Below are positions 24,863 to 33,426 of a stretch of 42,736 bases of DNA, one piece after another. The stretch lies in NCBI GenBank assembly GCA_902769525.1, contig CACXPG010000015.1, positions 1 through 42,736 of the forward strand, in the 5' to 3' direction. Under the pieces are notes generated by a model. The model had not been told where the DNA came from and made no database searches. It saw only the letters and a list, made by a program, of their open reading frames with translations. This DNA comes from an uncultured Bacteroidia bacterium. Its GTDB lineage: Bacteria > Bacteroidota > Bacteroidia > Bacteroidales > UBA932. The position numbers were made by a program, and so were the translations under genes. Position 1 is the stretch's first letter; each line of letters opens with the position of its first letter.

Positions 24863-26281
24863 CTAAACTTCCTCTTCTATATCCAGTTCGCGATGGGTGA
24901 GCTTCACCTTCACGTTGAATTTCTTTGCTATGTGGTCTGCCAGATGCCTTGCGCAGTAAACGCTGCGGTGCTGGCCTCCGGTGCATCCGAAGCATACCTG
25001 CAGATGGGTGAACTTCCTCTCCACAAACCTCTTTACGTGAGGATCCACTATGTCATACACATTTGCCAGGTATTTTTTGATTCCGCCCTCGTCCTCAAGG
25101 AACTTGATAACCGGCTCGTCCAGTCCGGTGAAGGTCTTGTACCTCTCGAACTTGCCAGGATTCTCCAGGCCTCGGCAGTCGAAGACATATCCTCCTCCGT
25201 TTCCGCTGTCGTCCATCGGGATGCCCTTCTTGTATGCAAATGAGAATATGTGCACTTCCAGAGTCACGTCCCTGCGCAAATCCTTGAGCTGGCGCATCTT
25301 GGTCAATTCCGTCAGGACCTGCTGAAGATAAGGATACTCAACAAAAGGTTTCTTGATCAGTTTCCTCAGGTTCTCGATCGCGAAAGGAATGCTCTGCAGG
25401 AAATGAGGCTTCTTTTCAAAATAACCCCTGAAACCGTATGCTCCAAGAACCTGCAGTGTGCGGAACAGCACAAACAGCCTCAGGTCGTGGTTGAATTCCT
25501 TCTCGGAAACCATCACGTATTTCTTGAGTTCCTTGCGGTATGTCGCTATGAGAATTTCTTTCAGTTCGTCTGAATAGTTGGCCCTGGCCTGCCATACAAA
25601 CGATGCGATATCGTAGTAGAACGGGCCTTTCCTTCCGCCCTGGAAGTCTATGAAATAAGGCTTGCCGTCTTTGAGCATGACGTTCCTGGCCTGGAAATCG
25701 CGATACATGAAAGTGCTGCCCCTCATCACTCCCAGAAGGTCAGAGCACATCTTCTCCATATCCTGATGGAGCTTTATCTCGCTGAACTCCAGACCGCTGG
25801 TCTTAAGGAAACAATACTTGAAGTAGTTGAAGTCGAACCAGATGTTCCTCTCGTCAAACTCCGGCTGAGGAAAACAGACGGAATAGTCCATATCCCTTCC
25901 GCCCTCAAACTGGAACTTAGGCAGAAGCGCCATAGTTTTCTTCAGCAGAGCCACTTCCTTGGCACTGTAAGAGCCTTTCTGTCTTCCCGATGCTATTGCG
26001 TCAAACAGGGAAACCGTTCCCAGGTCCTCCTGCAGATAATAAACCTTGTCTGAAGACACGGTGTAAACCTCCGGCACATTCAGCCCCACATCCCTGAAAT
26101 GGTTGGCCAGAGAGACAAAAGCCTTGTTCTCTTCCACAGAAGTGCCCATCGCCCCTATCAGCGATATCCCTTCTGCCTTGAGCCTGAAGTATCTGCGGTT
26201 GCTTCCGCTCTGCGGCAACTCTTCGCAGGACAAACATTTCTTGCCTGTATATTGCTTGAATAATTCTTCCAGTTGTTTCAT
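24863..26281 (-). CDS. AmgK-like sugar kinase fused to a RapZ C-terminal domain
   Basis: A 472-residue fusion. Residues 1-~325 are an aminoglycoside-phosphotransferase-fold kinase with catalytic loop YRDFQARNVML (Asp195, Asn200) and DFG-like IDFQGG (Asp212), as in AmgK anomeric kinases for MurNAc/GlcNAc. Residues ~340-472 match the C-terminal half of RapZ, including CFGCTGGQHRSVY (430-442). In E. coli that half binds glucosamine-6-phosphate. No RapZ N-terminal P-loop domain is present. I infer kinase activity tuned by an amino sugar signal. It is the first gene of the operon. Confidence 0.85.
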   Translation of the reverse strand: MKQLEELFKQYTGKKCLSCEELPQSGSNRRYFRLKAEGISLIGAMGTSVEENKAFVSLANHFRDVGLNVPEVYTVSSDKVYYLQEDLGTVSLFDAIASGRQKGSYSAKEVALLKKTMALLPKFQFEGGRDMDYSVCFPQPEFDERNIWFDFNYFKYCFLKTSGLEFSEIKLHQDMEKMCSDLLGVMRGSTFMYRDFQARNVMLKDGKPYFIDFQGGRKGPFYYDIASFVWQARANYSDELKEILIATYRKELKKYVMVSEKEFNHDLRLFVLFRTLQVLGAYGFRGYFEKKPHFLQSIPFAIENLRKLIKKPFVEYPYLQQVLTELTKMRQLKDLRRDVTLEVHIFSFAYKKGIPMDDSGNGGGYVFDCRGLENPGKFERYKTFTGLDEPVIKFLEDEGGIKKYLANVYDIVDPHVKRFVERKFTHLQVCFGCTGGQHRSVYCARHLADHIAKKFNVKVKLTHRELDIEEEV

Positions 26282-26308
26282 AAAATGACAATAATTCCAA
26301 CTATTCTA

Positions 26309-26316
26309 CAAATTTA
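26309..26316 (-). promoter_or_regulatory. -7 promoter box for the 14-gene minus-strand operon
   Basis: On the minus strand TAAATTTG fits TAnnTTTG, 27 bases before the AmgK-RapZ ATG. No clean -33 TTTG is present at 19-21 bases. This is the only good candidate I found for the whole run down to 12247. Confidence 0.5.
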
Positions 26317-26376
26317 GCAAAATCCTGTGAAAACACCTATCAAGAAAACGTTTAATTAAAGTTGGGTAAATTTCCG

Positions 26377-26384
26377 TATCTTTG
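26377..26384 (+). promoter_or_regulatory. -7 promoter box for pncB
   Basis: TATCTTTG fits TAnnTTTG and lies 42 bases before the pncB ATG, divergent from the operon promoter. A TTTA at 26351-26354 is a weak -33 candidate with a 22-base spacer. Confidence 0.5.
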
Positions 26385-26426
26385 GATGTTTATATGTTAT
26401 TGTGGATAATTATATACACTTGAGAT

Positions 26427-27944
26427 ATGGAAAAGGAAGACAACCTGCTTAAGGTGATGAGCGATGTTTCTTATTGCTCTGACAAGTATCAGTATACTAT
26501 GGGCAAGTCATTCCTGGAATGCGGAATGAAAGACAAGATTGCCTATTTCAACCTGTTTTACCGTAAGGCCCCGGACAACAACAACTGGGCTGTAGTCAGC
26601 GGAATAAGGGAAGCGATGGAGATGATTTCCAACCTGGGCGGGAAGTCTCCCGAGTTCTTCGAGAAGTTCCTGCCGGGAGAAGGTTACAGGGAGTTCAGGG
26701 AATATGCCTCGGCGATGAAATTCACCGGAAACGTGTATGCGATGCGGGAGGGCGAGGTAGCCTTCCCTAGAGAGCCGGTCATCACGATAGAGGCCCCTGT
26801 CATCGAGGCACAGGTGCTGGAAACCCCTCTGCTTTGCATAATGAACCACCAGATGGCAATCGCCACCAAGGCCAGCCGAGTGTGCCGTTCTACCAAGAAG
26901 CCGGTAAGCGAGTTCGGAAGCCGCAGGGCTCACGGACCATGGGCTGCCACTTATGGTGCAAAGGCCGCATACATAGGAGGTTGCGCAAATTCTTCAAATG
27001 TGCTTACCACTGAAATCTTCGGAACACCGGCATCCGGAACAATGGCCCACAGCTATGTGACCAGTTTCGGCTGCTCTATCAAGGGAGAGTATCTGGCATT
27101 CGAGAATTACATCAAGACACATATCGGCGAGCCGCTGATTCTGCTGGTGGATACATACGACACCCTGAACTGCGGAGTGATGAACGCCATCAAGGCCTAC
27201 AAGGCAATGGGCATAGATGATTCTTATCCTCAAGGATACGGCATCCGTCTGGACAGCGGAGACCTTGCATACCTCTCAAGAAAGGCAAGGGAGATTCTGG
27301 ACAATGCCGGTCTTAAGAACTGCAAGATATTCGCAACCAACGCACTGGACGAGTACCTGATTGCCGAAGTTGAGAAGCAGGGCGCCTGCATAGATTCCTA
27401 CGGCGTGGGAGACGCCATCGCCACCAGCAAGCACAACCCTTGCTTCGGTAACGTTTATAAGCTGGTACAGATTGGCGACGAGCCTGTCCTCAAGCGCAGC
27501 GAAGACAAGATCAAACTCATAAACCCTGGATTCCAGGTAACTTACCGCATCATCCAGAACGGAATGTTCAAGGCGGATGTCACCTGCCTCAGGGGAGACG
27601 CCACATCAAGGAAGATTGAAGCCGGAGAAGAACTTAGAATTCAGAACGAGTTTGACGAAACCCAGAGGAAAAAGTTCCCTAAGGGAAGTTACACTTACAG
27701 GGTTTTGCAGCAGCAGACAATGAAGGACGGCAAGATCTGCTACACCGACGAGCCTATCGACAAGAAGAGAGAGTATTTCCAGTCGAACCTGAAGAGCTTC
27801 AACGAGACAGAGCGCCGTCTGATAAATCCTCACATCTACAAGGTGGACATCTCCGATGAACTCTACGACCTGAAGATGAAACTGATAAACAACCTCATAA
27901 ACGAGATCGAAGCACTGAAAGAATCCAATGCAAAGGAACAGTAA
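26427..27944 (+). CDS. pncB: Nicotinate phosphoribosyltransferase
   Basis: A 505-residue NAPRTase: nicotinate + PRPP + ATP give nicotinate mononucleotide for NAD synthesis. Motifs seen are YQYTMGKSFLE near the N-terminus, EFGSRRAHGPWAA, GTMAHSYVTSFG with the regulatory/active-site His, VDTYDTLNCGV, and IRLDSGDLAYLS for the phosphoribosyl site. The length is normal for the Bacteroidales form. Its stop overlaps the start of the porin gene by 17 bases. Confidence 0.95.
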   Translation: MEKEDNLLKVMSDVSYCSDKYQYTMGKSFLECGMKDKIAYFNLFYRKAPDNNNWAVVSGIREAMEMISNLGGKSPEFFEKFLPGEGYREFREYASAMKFTGNVYAMREGEVAFPREPVITIEAPVIEAQVLETPLLCIMNHQMAIATKASRVCRSTKKPVSEFGSRRAHGPWAATYGAKAAYIGGCANSSNVLTTEIFGTPASGTMAHSYVTSFGCSIKGEYLAFENYIKTHIGEPLILLVDTYDTLNCGVMNAIKAYKAMGIDDSYPQGYGIRLDSGDLAYLSRKAREILDNAGLKNCKIFATNALDEYLIAEVEKQGACIDSYGVGDAIATSKHNPCFGNVYKLVQIGDEPVLKRSEDKIKLINPGFQVTYRIIQNGMFKADVTCLRGDATSRKIEAGEELRIQNEFDETQRKKFPKGSYTYRVLQQQTMKDGKICYTDEPIDKKREYFQSNLKSFNETERRLINPHIYKVDISDELYDLKMKLINNLINEIEALKESNAKEQ

Positions 27945-30204
27945 CATATACTCAAAAACTGCGGGATATTTGCGCAAGGCATTGATTCTGGCATCCTTAT
28001 GCTCGGGATTGATGCTGCTCGCTTCCTGGAGCAGCCCTTCAGCCAAAGGACTGAGAGGTTCATTCCGGTGGCAGGACACTATAGTCAAGACAGCCTACCA
28101 GCAGATGATAGACTCGCTCTACGACCTGAACCTCAGCCCCGATTCGCTGAGGAGAATGGGCCTGAGCGAGGCAATACTCTACTCGATAGACTCCGTCAGG
28201 AAGGTGGACTCGCTTTCCAGGATCAAGGTCTACACCCCCAAGGAACTCAGGAGGATGAAACGCGACAGCGTCCGCAAGCGCACGGACAGCATTATCCGCA
28301 ACACCCCAAGAGTGCTGGACACCTATGTCTTTGCAGACAGCATCAAGTACACCAGAATATTCTCCTGGAAGCACGACACCTATCTCAACAACCAGGAAGT
28401 GATGAAGATAGACACAGGGTTCAACTATCATTTCCACGACCTTCCTTTCCATCGCGATGACATAAACGCCCAGTATCTGGGAGTTAGCGGAAGCGCCGCC
28501 CTGCCGTTCAACTACCATAACAGGCAGGAGCATGACCTGTTCCCGTTCTTCTCTCCGTACATGACCTACACCTACATGCCGGAGACGATGCCGTTCTACA
28601 ACACCAAGACTCCTTACACCGAGCTCGGATACACGGGAACACTCCTGGCCAACCGCCAGAAGAGCGAGGACAACATCCACTTCCTCCACACCCAGAACTT
28701 CACGCCAAAGTTCAACTTCGCCATCCTTTATAACAGAAACGGAGGAGGAGGACTTCTCCAGAACGAGAAGACCGATTTCAGGACATTTGCAATCACAGGC
28801 AACTATCTGGGAGAAAAATACATAGCCCAGGGCGGCTACATCTTCTCCAGGCTCAAGAGACAAGAGAACGGAGGCATTGAAGACCTCACTATGGTCAGCG
28901 ACACAACTATAGACGTGCGCACGGTTCCTGTATATCTCAGCGACGCAAATTCCATAATGAGAAGAAACACGTTCTTCATCACCCACAGCTACGGAATCCC
29001 TATCAGGTGGAAAGCCGAGAGAGACTCTCTGGGAAACAAGATTCCTGACACACTGAAGACCGACAAGGGAACCGTGACCTACTTCGGGCATTATGGCGAA
29101 TACTCCGTATATTCAAGAAATTACACGGACTACATAACAGATTCTATTGGAAGGTCGCTCTACAGGAACATCTTCCTTCTGAACCCTACCCAGAGCGCCG
29201 ACTCGGCCAGGGTAATGAATCTGGAGAACAGGTTCTTCATTAAAGTCCAGCCGTGGAACGCGGATGCGGTCGTGTCTAACCTGGACGGAGGAATCGGGCA
29301 CCAGATGCTGAGTTTCTACGGATTCCAGCCGGAGTTTTTCATATCCGGAAACCAGAACAAGACTTACAATAACATCTACGCCTACTTCGGGGCCGGCGGA
29401 AAATTCAGGAAGTATTTTGCCTGGAACGCCCGCGCAAAAGCCGATATAGCAGGCTACTACAAGGGTAACTTCAGCGTTGACGCTGCCATGAGGTTCTCGT
29501 CATGGGCGATAAAGGACGGTATCCACCTGACAGCCAAGTTCTCTACATCGCTGAGAAAGCCGTCATATTTCCTGAACAGCTACACATCCAACCACCACTT
29601 CTTTGACTACGACTTTGACAAGACAACCAGAACCACCGTCCAGGCAAGGCTGGATATTCCTCACTGGGGGCTGGAAGCCTCGTTCGGCTACACGCTGCTG
29701 AACAAGAACATTTACCTGGACACTCTCTGCACCCCTATCCAGAACAACGAGACGATGAGCATACTCTCGGGATATATCGCCAAGAACATAAAAGTGGGGC
29801 CACTGCATCTGGAAAACAGGCTTTTGCTCCAGACATCCAGCAAGAAGGATATTGTTCCGCTGCCTAAGGTTGCAGTAAACCTCAGGTACTATCTGGAATT
29901 CTTTGCGGTAAAGGATGTCCTCAACGTGCAGATCGGAGCGGACATGACCTACAATACCAAGTACTATGCCCAGGCCTTCGACCCGGCTCTTGGAATGTTC
30001 TACAACCAGGAGAGATACAAGGTAGGCAATAACCCTTACATAGACGCCTTCATCAACCTCCAGTGGAAGAAGTGCTGCATATTCGTCAAGTGCGAGAACG
30101 TGCTTCAGGGAACTCCTAACAACGAGTACTATTCAACCTACAGGTACATCAGGCCGCAGAGAGCATTCAAGGTGGGCATCTGGTGGCCGTTCTACATCAA
30201 ATAG
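27928..30204 (+). CDS. Putative outer-membrane porin (Porin_10 family)
   Basis: A 758-residue protein. An N-terminal signal-like segment (about 18-35) is followed by a polar periplasmic stretch (~40-150) with many Asp, Ser and Arg, and then by alternating aromatic-rich strands typical of a beta barrel. It ends in FKVGIWWPFYIK, and a C-terminal aromatic strand is usual for outer-membrane barrels. It matches the Bacteroidota putative-porin family that I know as PF14121. The start overlaps pncB by 17 bases and the stop directly touches the next gene's ATG, so the three genes form one operon. Confidence 0.82.
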   Translation: MQRNSNIYSKTAGYLRKALILASLCSGLMLLASWSSPSAKGLRGSFRWQDTIVKTAYQQMIDSLYDLNLSPDSLRRMGLSEAILYSIDSVRKVDSLSRIKVYTPKELRRMKRDSVRKRTDSIIRNTPRVLDTYVFADSIKYTRIFSWKHDTYLNNQEVMKIDTGFNYHFHDLPFHRDDINAQYLGVSGSAALPFNYHNRQEHDLFPFFSPYMTYTYMPETMPFYNTKTPYTELGYTGTLLANRQKSEDNIHFLHTQNFTPKFNFAILYNRNGGGGLLQNEKTDFRTFAITGNYLGEKYIAQGGYIFSRLKRQENGGIEDLTMVSDTTIDVRTVPVYLSDANSIMRRNTFFITHSYGIPIRWKAERDSLGNKIPDTLKTDKGTVTYFGHYGEYSVYSRNYTDYITDSIGRSLYRNIFLLNPTQSADSARVMNLENRFFIKVQPWNADAVVSNLDGGIGHQMLSFYGFQPEFFISGNQNKTYNNIYAYFGAGGKFRKYFAWNARAKADIAGYYKGNFSVDAAMRFSSWAIKDGIHLTAKFSTSLRKPSYFLNSYTSNHHFFDYDFDKTTRTTVQARLDIPHWGLEASFGYTLLNKNIYLDTLCTPIQNNETMSILSGYIAKNIKVGPLHLENRLLLQTSSKKDIVPLPKVAVNLRYYLEFFAVKDVLNVQIGADMTYNTKYYAQAFDPALGMFYNQERYKVGNNPYIDAFINLQWKKCCIFVKCENVLQGTPNNEYYSTYRYIRPQRAFKVGIWWPFYIK

Positions 30205-31290
30205 ATGAAAAAGTTCTGGAAGACAAAGGCAATGAGGGTTGGCACCATCGCGATGATGGCGCTCCTTCTTGCCTATATCTTCCTGACTTTCTTCCGCTCT
30301 CCGGACACATCTCAGTATAACCGCTCCCAGAACCTTCTGGTGGGAGACACGCTTTACTGCACCATACTGATAGACAACAAGCTGAACCCGGGAAACCCGG
30401 CCCTCAAGTTCGCCACAGACATAATCCGCCAGTTCTCCCGCAATACCCACTGCCTGGTTGAGGTCTCTGTCGAGAAATCCTCCATAAGAAACTGGGAAGA
30501 CCTGACCGACAAGCTCACAGACGTCATTATCTACAACAGGCAGACAGACTCTATTCCGGATGCCTTTAAAGACTATCTAGTAGTCTCCGATCCGGTTGAG
30601 AAAGACTATGTCTGCGCAATGCGATACGACGATGACGCCATAATAGACAACATCAACTTCTGGATTGCCCACGTGAAGCCGACAGCAGAATACAAAAGGC
30701 TCTACGCCAAGCTCCACAAGAGGGAAAACAGCCAGGTCTACGCCCTGCCTATGACAAGGTACTCTATTTCTCCTTTCGACGATCTGGCCAAGAAGTACGC
30801 AGCCTCCATCGGATGGGACTGGAGACTGCTCAGCGCACTGATGTACAAGGAATCAGGCTTCAATATGGGCGTGGTTTCAAGTATGGGCGCCGTCGGGCTG
30901 ATGCAGGTGCTGCAGTCGGTGGCCAACTCTATGGGAGTGGAGAACATCTACGATCCTGAACAGAACATCAGCGCCGGCTGCAAGATTCTGGGCAAGACCC
31001 AGAAGAAGTTCCTGTCTCAAGGAATCGACCCGGAAAACGCCCTGCTGTTTACCCTCGCATCATATAATGCCGGTGAAGGCAGAATCCAGCAGTGCCGCAA
31101 GGTTGCCAGGGCGGAAGGCAAGAATCCCGACGTGTGGGAAGATGTCAAATCGGTGATTCCCCTTATGGTTGACGGCTATGACCACAACGGGGTAAAGGTC
31201 GGGCCTTTCCGTGGCGGTGCCCAGACGATGAACTACCCGGAAAGGGTTATGGGACAGTACGAGATCTACAAGAAAACAGTCGAAGAATAA
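30205..31290 (+). CDS. MltF-like membrane-bound lytic transglycosylase
   Basis: A 361-residue protein. One N-terminal membrane helix (about 11-30) is followed by a solute-binding-like region (~45-170) and a C-terminal SLT lysozyme-like domain (~195-345). The catalytic Glu is E216 in MYKESGFN, followed by GAVGLMQVLQ and SYNAGEGRI. It cleaves the glycan strands of peptidoglycan. Its ATG directly follows the porin stop (TAG ATG). Its stop is separated by zero bases from the stop of the convergent permease gene. Confidence 0.9.
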   Translation: MKKFWKTKAMRVGTIAMMALLLAYIFLTFFRSPDTSQYNRSQNLLVGDTLYCTILIDNKLNPGNPALKFATDIIRQFSRNTHCLVEVSVEKSSIRNWEDLTDKLTDVIIYNRQTDSIPDAFKDYLVVSDPVEKDYVCAMRYDDDAIIDNINFWIAHVKPTAEYKRLYAKLHKRENSQVYALPMTRYSISPFDDLAKKYAASIGWDWRLLSALMYKESGFNMGVVSSMGAVGLMQVLQSVANSMGVENIYDPEQNISAGCKILGKTQKKFLSQGIDPENALLFTLASYNAGEGRIQQCRKVARAEGKNPDVWEDVKSVIPLMVDGYDHNGVKVGPFRGGAQTMNYPERVMGQYEIYKKTVEE

Positions 31291-32532
31291 TTATCTGACT
31301 TTGATAGTCTTTGCCGGCTGGATTTTGCTTATGAAGTGGCAAGGGATCAGCAGAATCGCCATTATCGCGATAAAGGAAATCACATCTGCCGCCAATATAC
31401 TCCACCAGGATATATCCACAGGCACGTGGTCTATGAAATAGTTGGCCGGATTGAGAGACAGTATCTTGAAATGCTTCTGCACAAGCAGCAGGCCTATTGC
31501 TATCACGTTCCCGATAATCAACCCCGTCAAAACAATCGAAGAGCTCTTTGCCAGGAACACTTTCTTAATGCCGGAATTCTTCATTCCGAGAGCCTTCAAA
31601 ACTCCGATAGACGATATGTTCTCAAACAGGATTATCAGCACGCAGCTTACCATATTGAATGCTGCCACCGCTATCATAAGTATCAGGATGATAAGCACAT
31701 TCATATCCAGAAGCCTCAGCCAGTCCACCAGATTCGGCATCTCCTCCATAGCTCCTGAAATCCTGAGATACTGGTCATTGTCCCACTTGCCGTAAACCAG
31801 GTTCACAATCTCCTGTTTTCTGGCCGGGTAGTCTTTGTCCGAATGGTCTGAAAATGTTATCTGATAGCCGCTGCTACGGTCTTCTTCCCAGCCGTTTAGC
31901 CCGTTTACCATCTTCCTGGAGCATATCACATACATCTTGTCCAGATTCTCCAGCTGAGCCGAATAGATTCCGCATATCCTCAGCCGGCGAACCTTGACCT
32001 GATTACCCACAAAGTACAGCGTTATCCTGTCTCCTGCCGAAAACCCCATCATATCCGCCATTCTCCTGGAAACCAGGGCAAAATCATCCGAAGCAAGATC
32101 CGGCAGACTCCCCTCTTCCAGGCAAGACGAATAAAACTTCCAGTTGAATGTGGAATCCACTCCCTTCATCATCACTCCCTGGATATTCTCCTCTGTCTTT
32201 ATCATTCCGGGCCTGTAGCTTACTGCCTGGAAAGAAGTGACATAAGGCAGAGCCAGCACGTCCTCCCTGGCCTTGATTGGCGGAAGAGAATACTCCGGCG
32301 CATCATAGTCTCCAGACAGAGATGGAGGCATGACAGAGAGGCTAACATCCCCCGCAAATGCCGACATCTTCTCCAGTATCTCCTTCCTGAAACCTCTTGA
32401 CACTGATATCGAGACAATTATCACGATTATGCTGACAGCCACCGAAAAAACGGCAATGACATTCCCCAAAGAGGCCAGGCGCCCCTTCTTGCCGCTACCT
32501 ATCCTTTTGGCAATAAACCAGCTGAGTCTCAT
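31291..32532 (-). CDS. LolC/LolE-type ABC transporter permease
   Basis: A 413-residue FtsX-family permease. One helix lies at about 24-46, a large periplasmic MacB-like domain at about 50-265, and three more helices near 275-300, 325-350 and 375-400. The LolC/E-type cytoplasmic signature is KALGMKNSGIKKVFL. It is expected to pull lipoproteins out of the inner membrane together with a LolD ATPase, which is not in this window. Bacteroidota often carry a single combined LolC/E gene. A TATCTTTG promoter box lies 59 bases upstream. Confidence 0.88.
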   Translation of the reverse strand: MRLSWFIAKRIGSGKKGRLASLGNVIAVFSVAVSIIVIIVSISVSRGFRKEILEKMSAFAGDVSLSVMPPSLSGDYDAPEYSLPPIKAREDVLALPYVTSFQAVSYRPGMIKTEENIQGVMMKGVDSTFNWKFYSSCLEEGSLPDLASDDFALVSRRMADMMGFSAGDRITLYFVGNQVKVRRLRICGIYSAQLENLDKMYVICSRKMVNGLNGWEEDRSSGYQITFSDHSDKDYPARKQEIVNLVYGKWDNDQYLRISGAMEEMPNLVDWLRLLDMNVLIILILMIAVAAFNMVSCVLIILFENISSIGVLKALGMKNSGIKKVFLAKSSSIVLTGLIIGNVIAIGLLLVQKHFKILSLNPANYFIDHVPVDISWWSILAADVISFIAIMAILLIPCHFISKIQPAKTIKVR

Positions 32533-32591
32533 ATCAGTAATCAGATAATCCTATATTCAATATTAAATCAGCGTAACCAACCGCTTTCCTG

Positions 32592-32599
32592 CAAAGATA
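32592..32599 (-). promoter_or_regulatory. -7 promoter box for the LolC/E permease gene
   Basis: On the minus strand TATCTTTG fits TAnnTTTG in the 114-base region divergent with the tRNA. No clear -33 TTTG is present. Confidence 0.5.
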
Positions 32600-32617
32600 A
32601 TAAATTAAAAAAATTGC

Positions 32618-32625
32618 TACCTTTG
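32618..32625 (+). promoter_or_regulatory. -7 promoter box for tRNA-Gly
   Basis: TACCTTTG fits TAnnTTTG and ends 21 bases before the first tRNA base. Confidence 0.5.
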
Positions 32626-32646
32626 CATTCCCCAAACCAACAACAA

Positions 32647-32722
32647 GCGGAAATAGCTCAGTTGGTAGAGCATCAGCTTCCCAAGCTGAGGGCCGCGGGT
32701 TCGAATCCCGTTTTCCGCTCCA
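32647..32722 (+). tRNA. tRNA-Gly(CCC)
   Basis: This is a complete cloverleaf. The acceptor GCGGAAA pairs with TTTCCGC, the D arm is GCTC-AGTTGGTA-GAGC, the anticodon stem TCAGC/GCTGA encloses loop TTCCCAA (anticodon CCC), and the T arm is GCGGG-TTCGAAT-CCCGT. The discriminator is T, and CCA is encoded (32720-32722). It sits at the border between the core block and the AT-rich island. Confidence 0.95.
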
Positions 32723-32728
32723 CTTCGC

Positions 32729-32757
32729 AAAGAACTGGCACCCTGTCAGTTCTTTTT
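32729..32757 (+). terminator. Intrinsic terminator after tRNA-Gly
   Basis: An AAAGAACTG/CAGTTCTTT stem with a 9-base loop is followed by TT (T-rich run at 32753-32757), seven bases after the tRNA end. Confidence 0.75.
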
Positions 32758-32775
32758 AATTTTCGTCTATCTTAA

Positions 32776-33339
32776 CTATCTCCAGCAATATATCGGTTTA
32801 CATAGTGGTTTACATAAATCACTAAACCGAACCCTGTATGCAAAAGTTCTTCTCTCTATTGGTGTGGCTGATATGTAAGTTACCTTGTCAAACTGTTTAG
32901 CGGTCTTGAGAAGTGTCCTGACAGCATTATTGCGAAACAGGTAAGCCTGGAAGAGTATATGCCACTCATCTACGATAAGATGTGCTTCTTTATATGGGTT
33001 GAAACCCTGTTCTGTGAGGGTGGAACATACTTTTTCGAGTGAATCGTATGTTGTCATGATCTTTATTAGGGAATGCGTCTTGATATATGATTCGATTTCC
33101 TCTGATTTGTCGCCTTCCCCGTAAATGCCCAGTAAGCCATCCCCTATCTGATGTACCTTATTCTGGATAAGACCGATAAATGGTACCGCTATTATCGTGT
33201 TACCGGGCTGTTTGATTGCGAGAGTAGTTGCACCGCATCCTGTGATTCCTTTGTTCAATACACAGTTTGCAGGTATCTCTCTCATTCATTCGTTCAGATA
33301 CAACGCCTCTGTTGGGGCCTCTATTACTCTTTGTTTCAT
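32776..33339 (-). pseudogene. Decayed DEAD-like helicase/ATPase N-terminal fragment
   Basis: Reading from ATG 33339, an N-terminal 17-residue segment ends at a TGA where a Trp codon (TGG) would keep the frame open: the frame goes on at once with MREIPANCVLNKGITG. The following 169 residues contain a P-loop-like GITGCGATT, a DEAD-like VDEWH and a motif III-like ISATP, as in superfamily 2 ATPases. After ISATPIER the sequence loses helicase character and ends near residue 169, so the C-terminal half is missing. It is probably a remnant of an integrated element next to the tRNA. Confidence 0.75.
32794..32829. repeat. Inverted repeat with internal direct repeats near tRNA-Gly
   Basis: CGGTTTA (32794-32800) and TAAACCG (32823-32829) form perfect inverted arms. 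Inside, GGTTTACATA occurs twice (32795-32804 and 32807-32816) with a 12-base period. The layout resembles a recombinase or iteron binding site. It lies inside the frame-shifted tail of the helicase fragment, 71 bases after the tRNA. Confidence 0.5.
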
Positions 33340-33426
33340 AGATTGAAATTTTATTATTAATGAATCTATTAATTCTATATAGATACAATATTATGTCACT
33401 CAAAAAAAGTGTCACTTACTGCATAA

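Noticed and set aside
28060..29091. Minus-strand open frame of 343 codons opposite the porin gene
   Set aside because: It is a shadow of the porin frame, with no motif and no ribosome binding or promoter signal.
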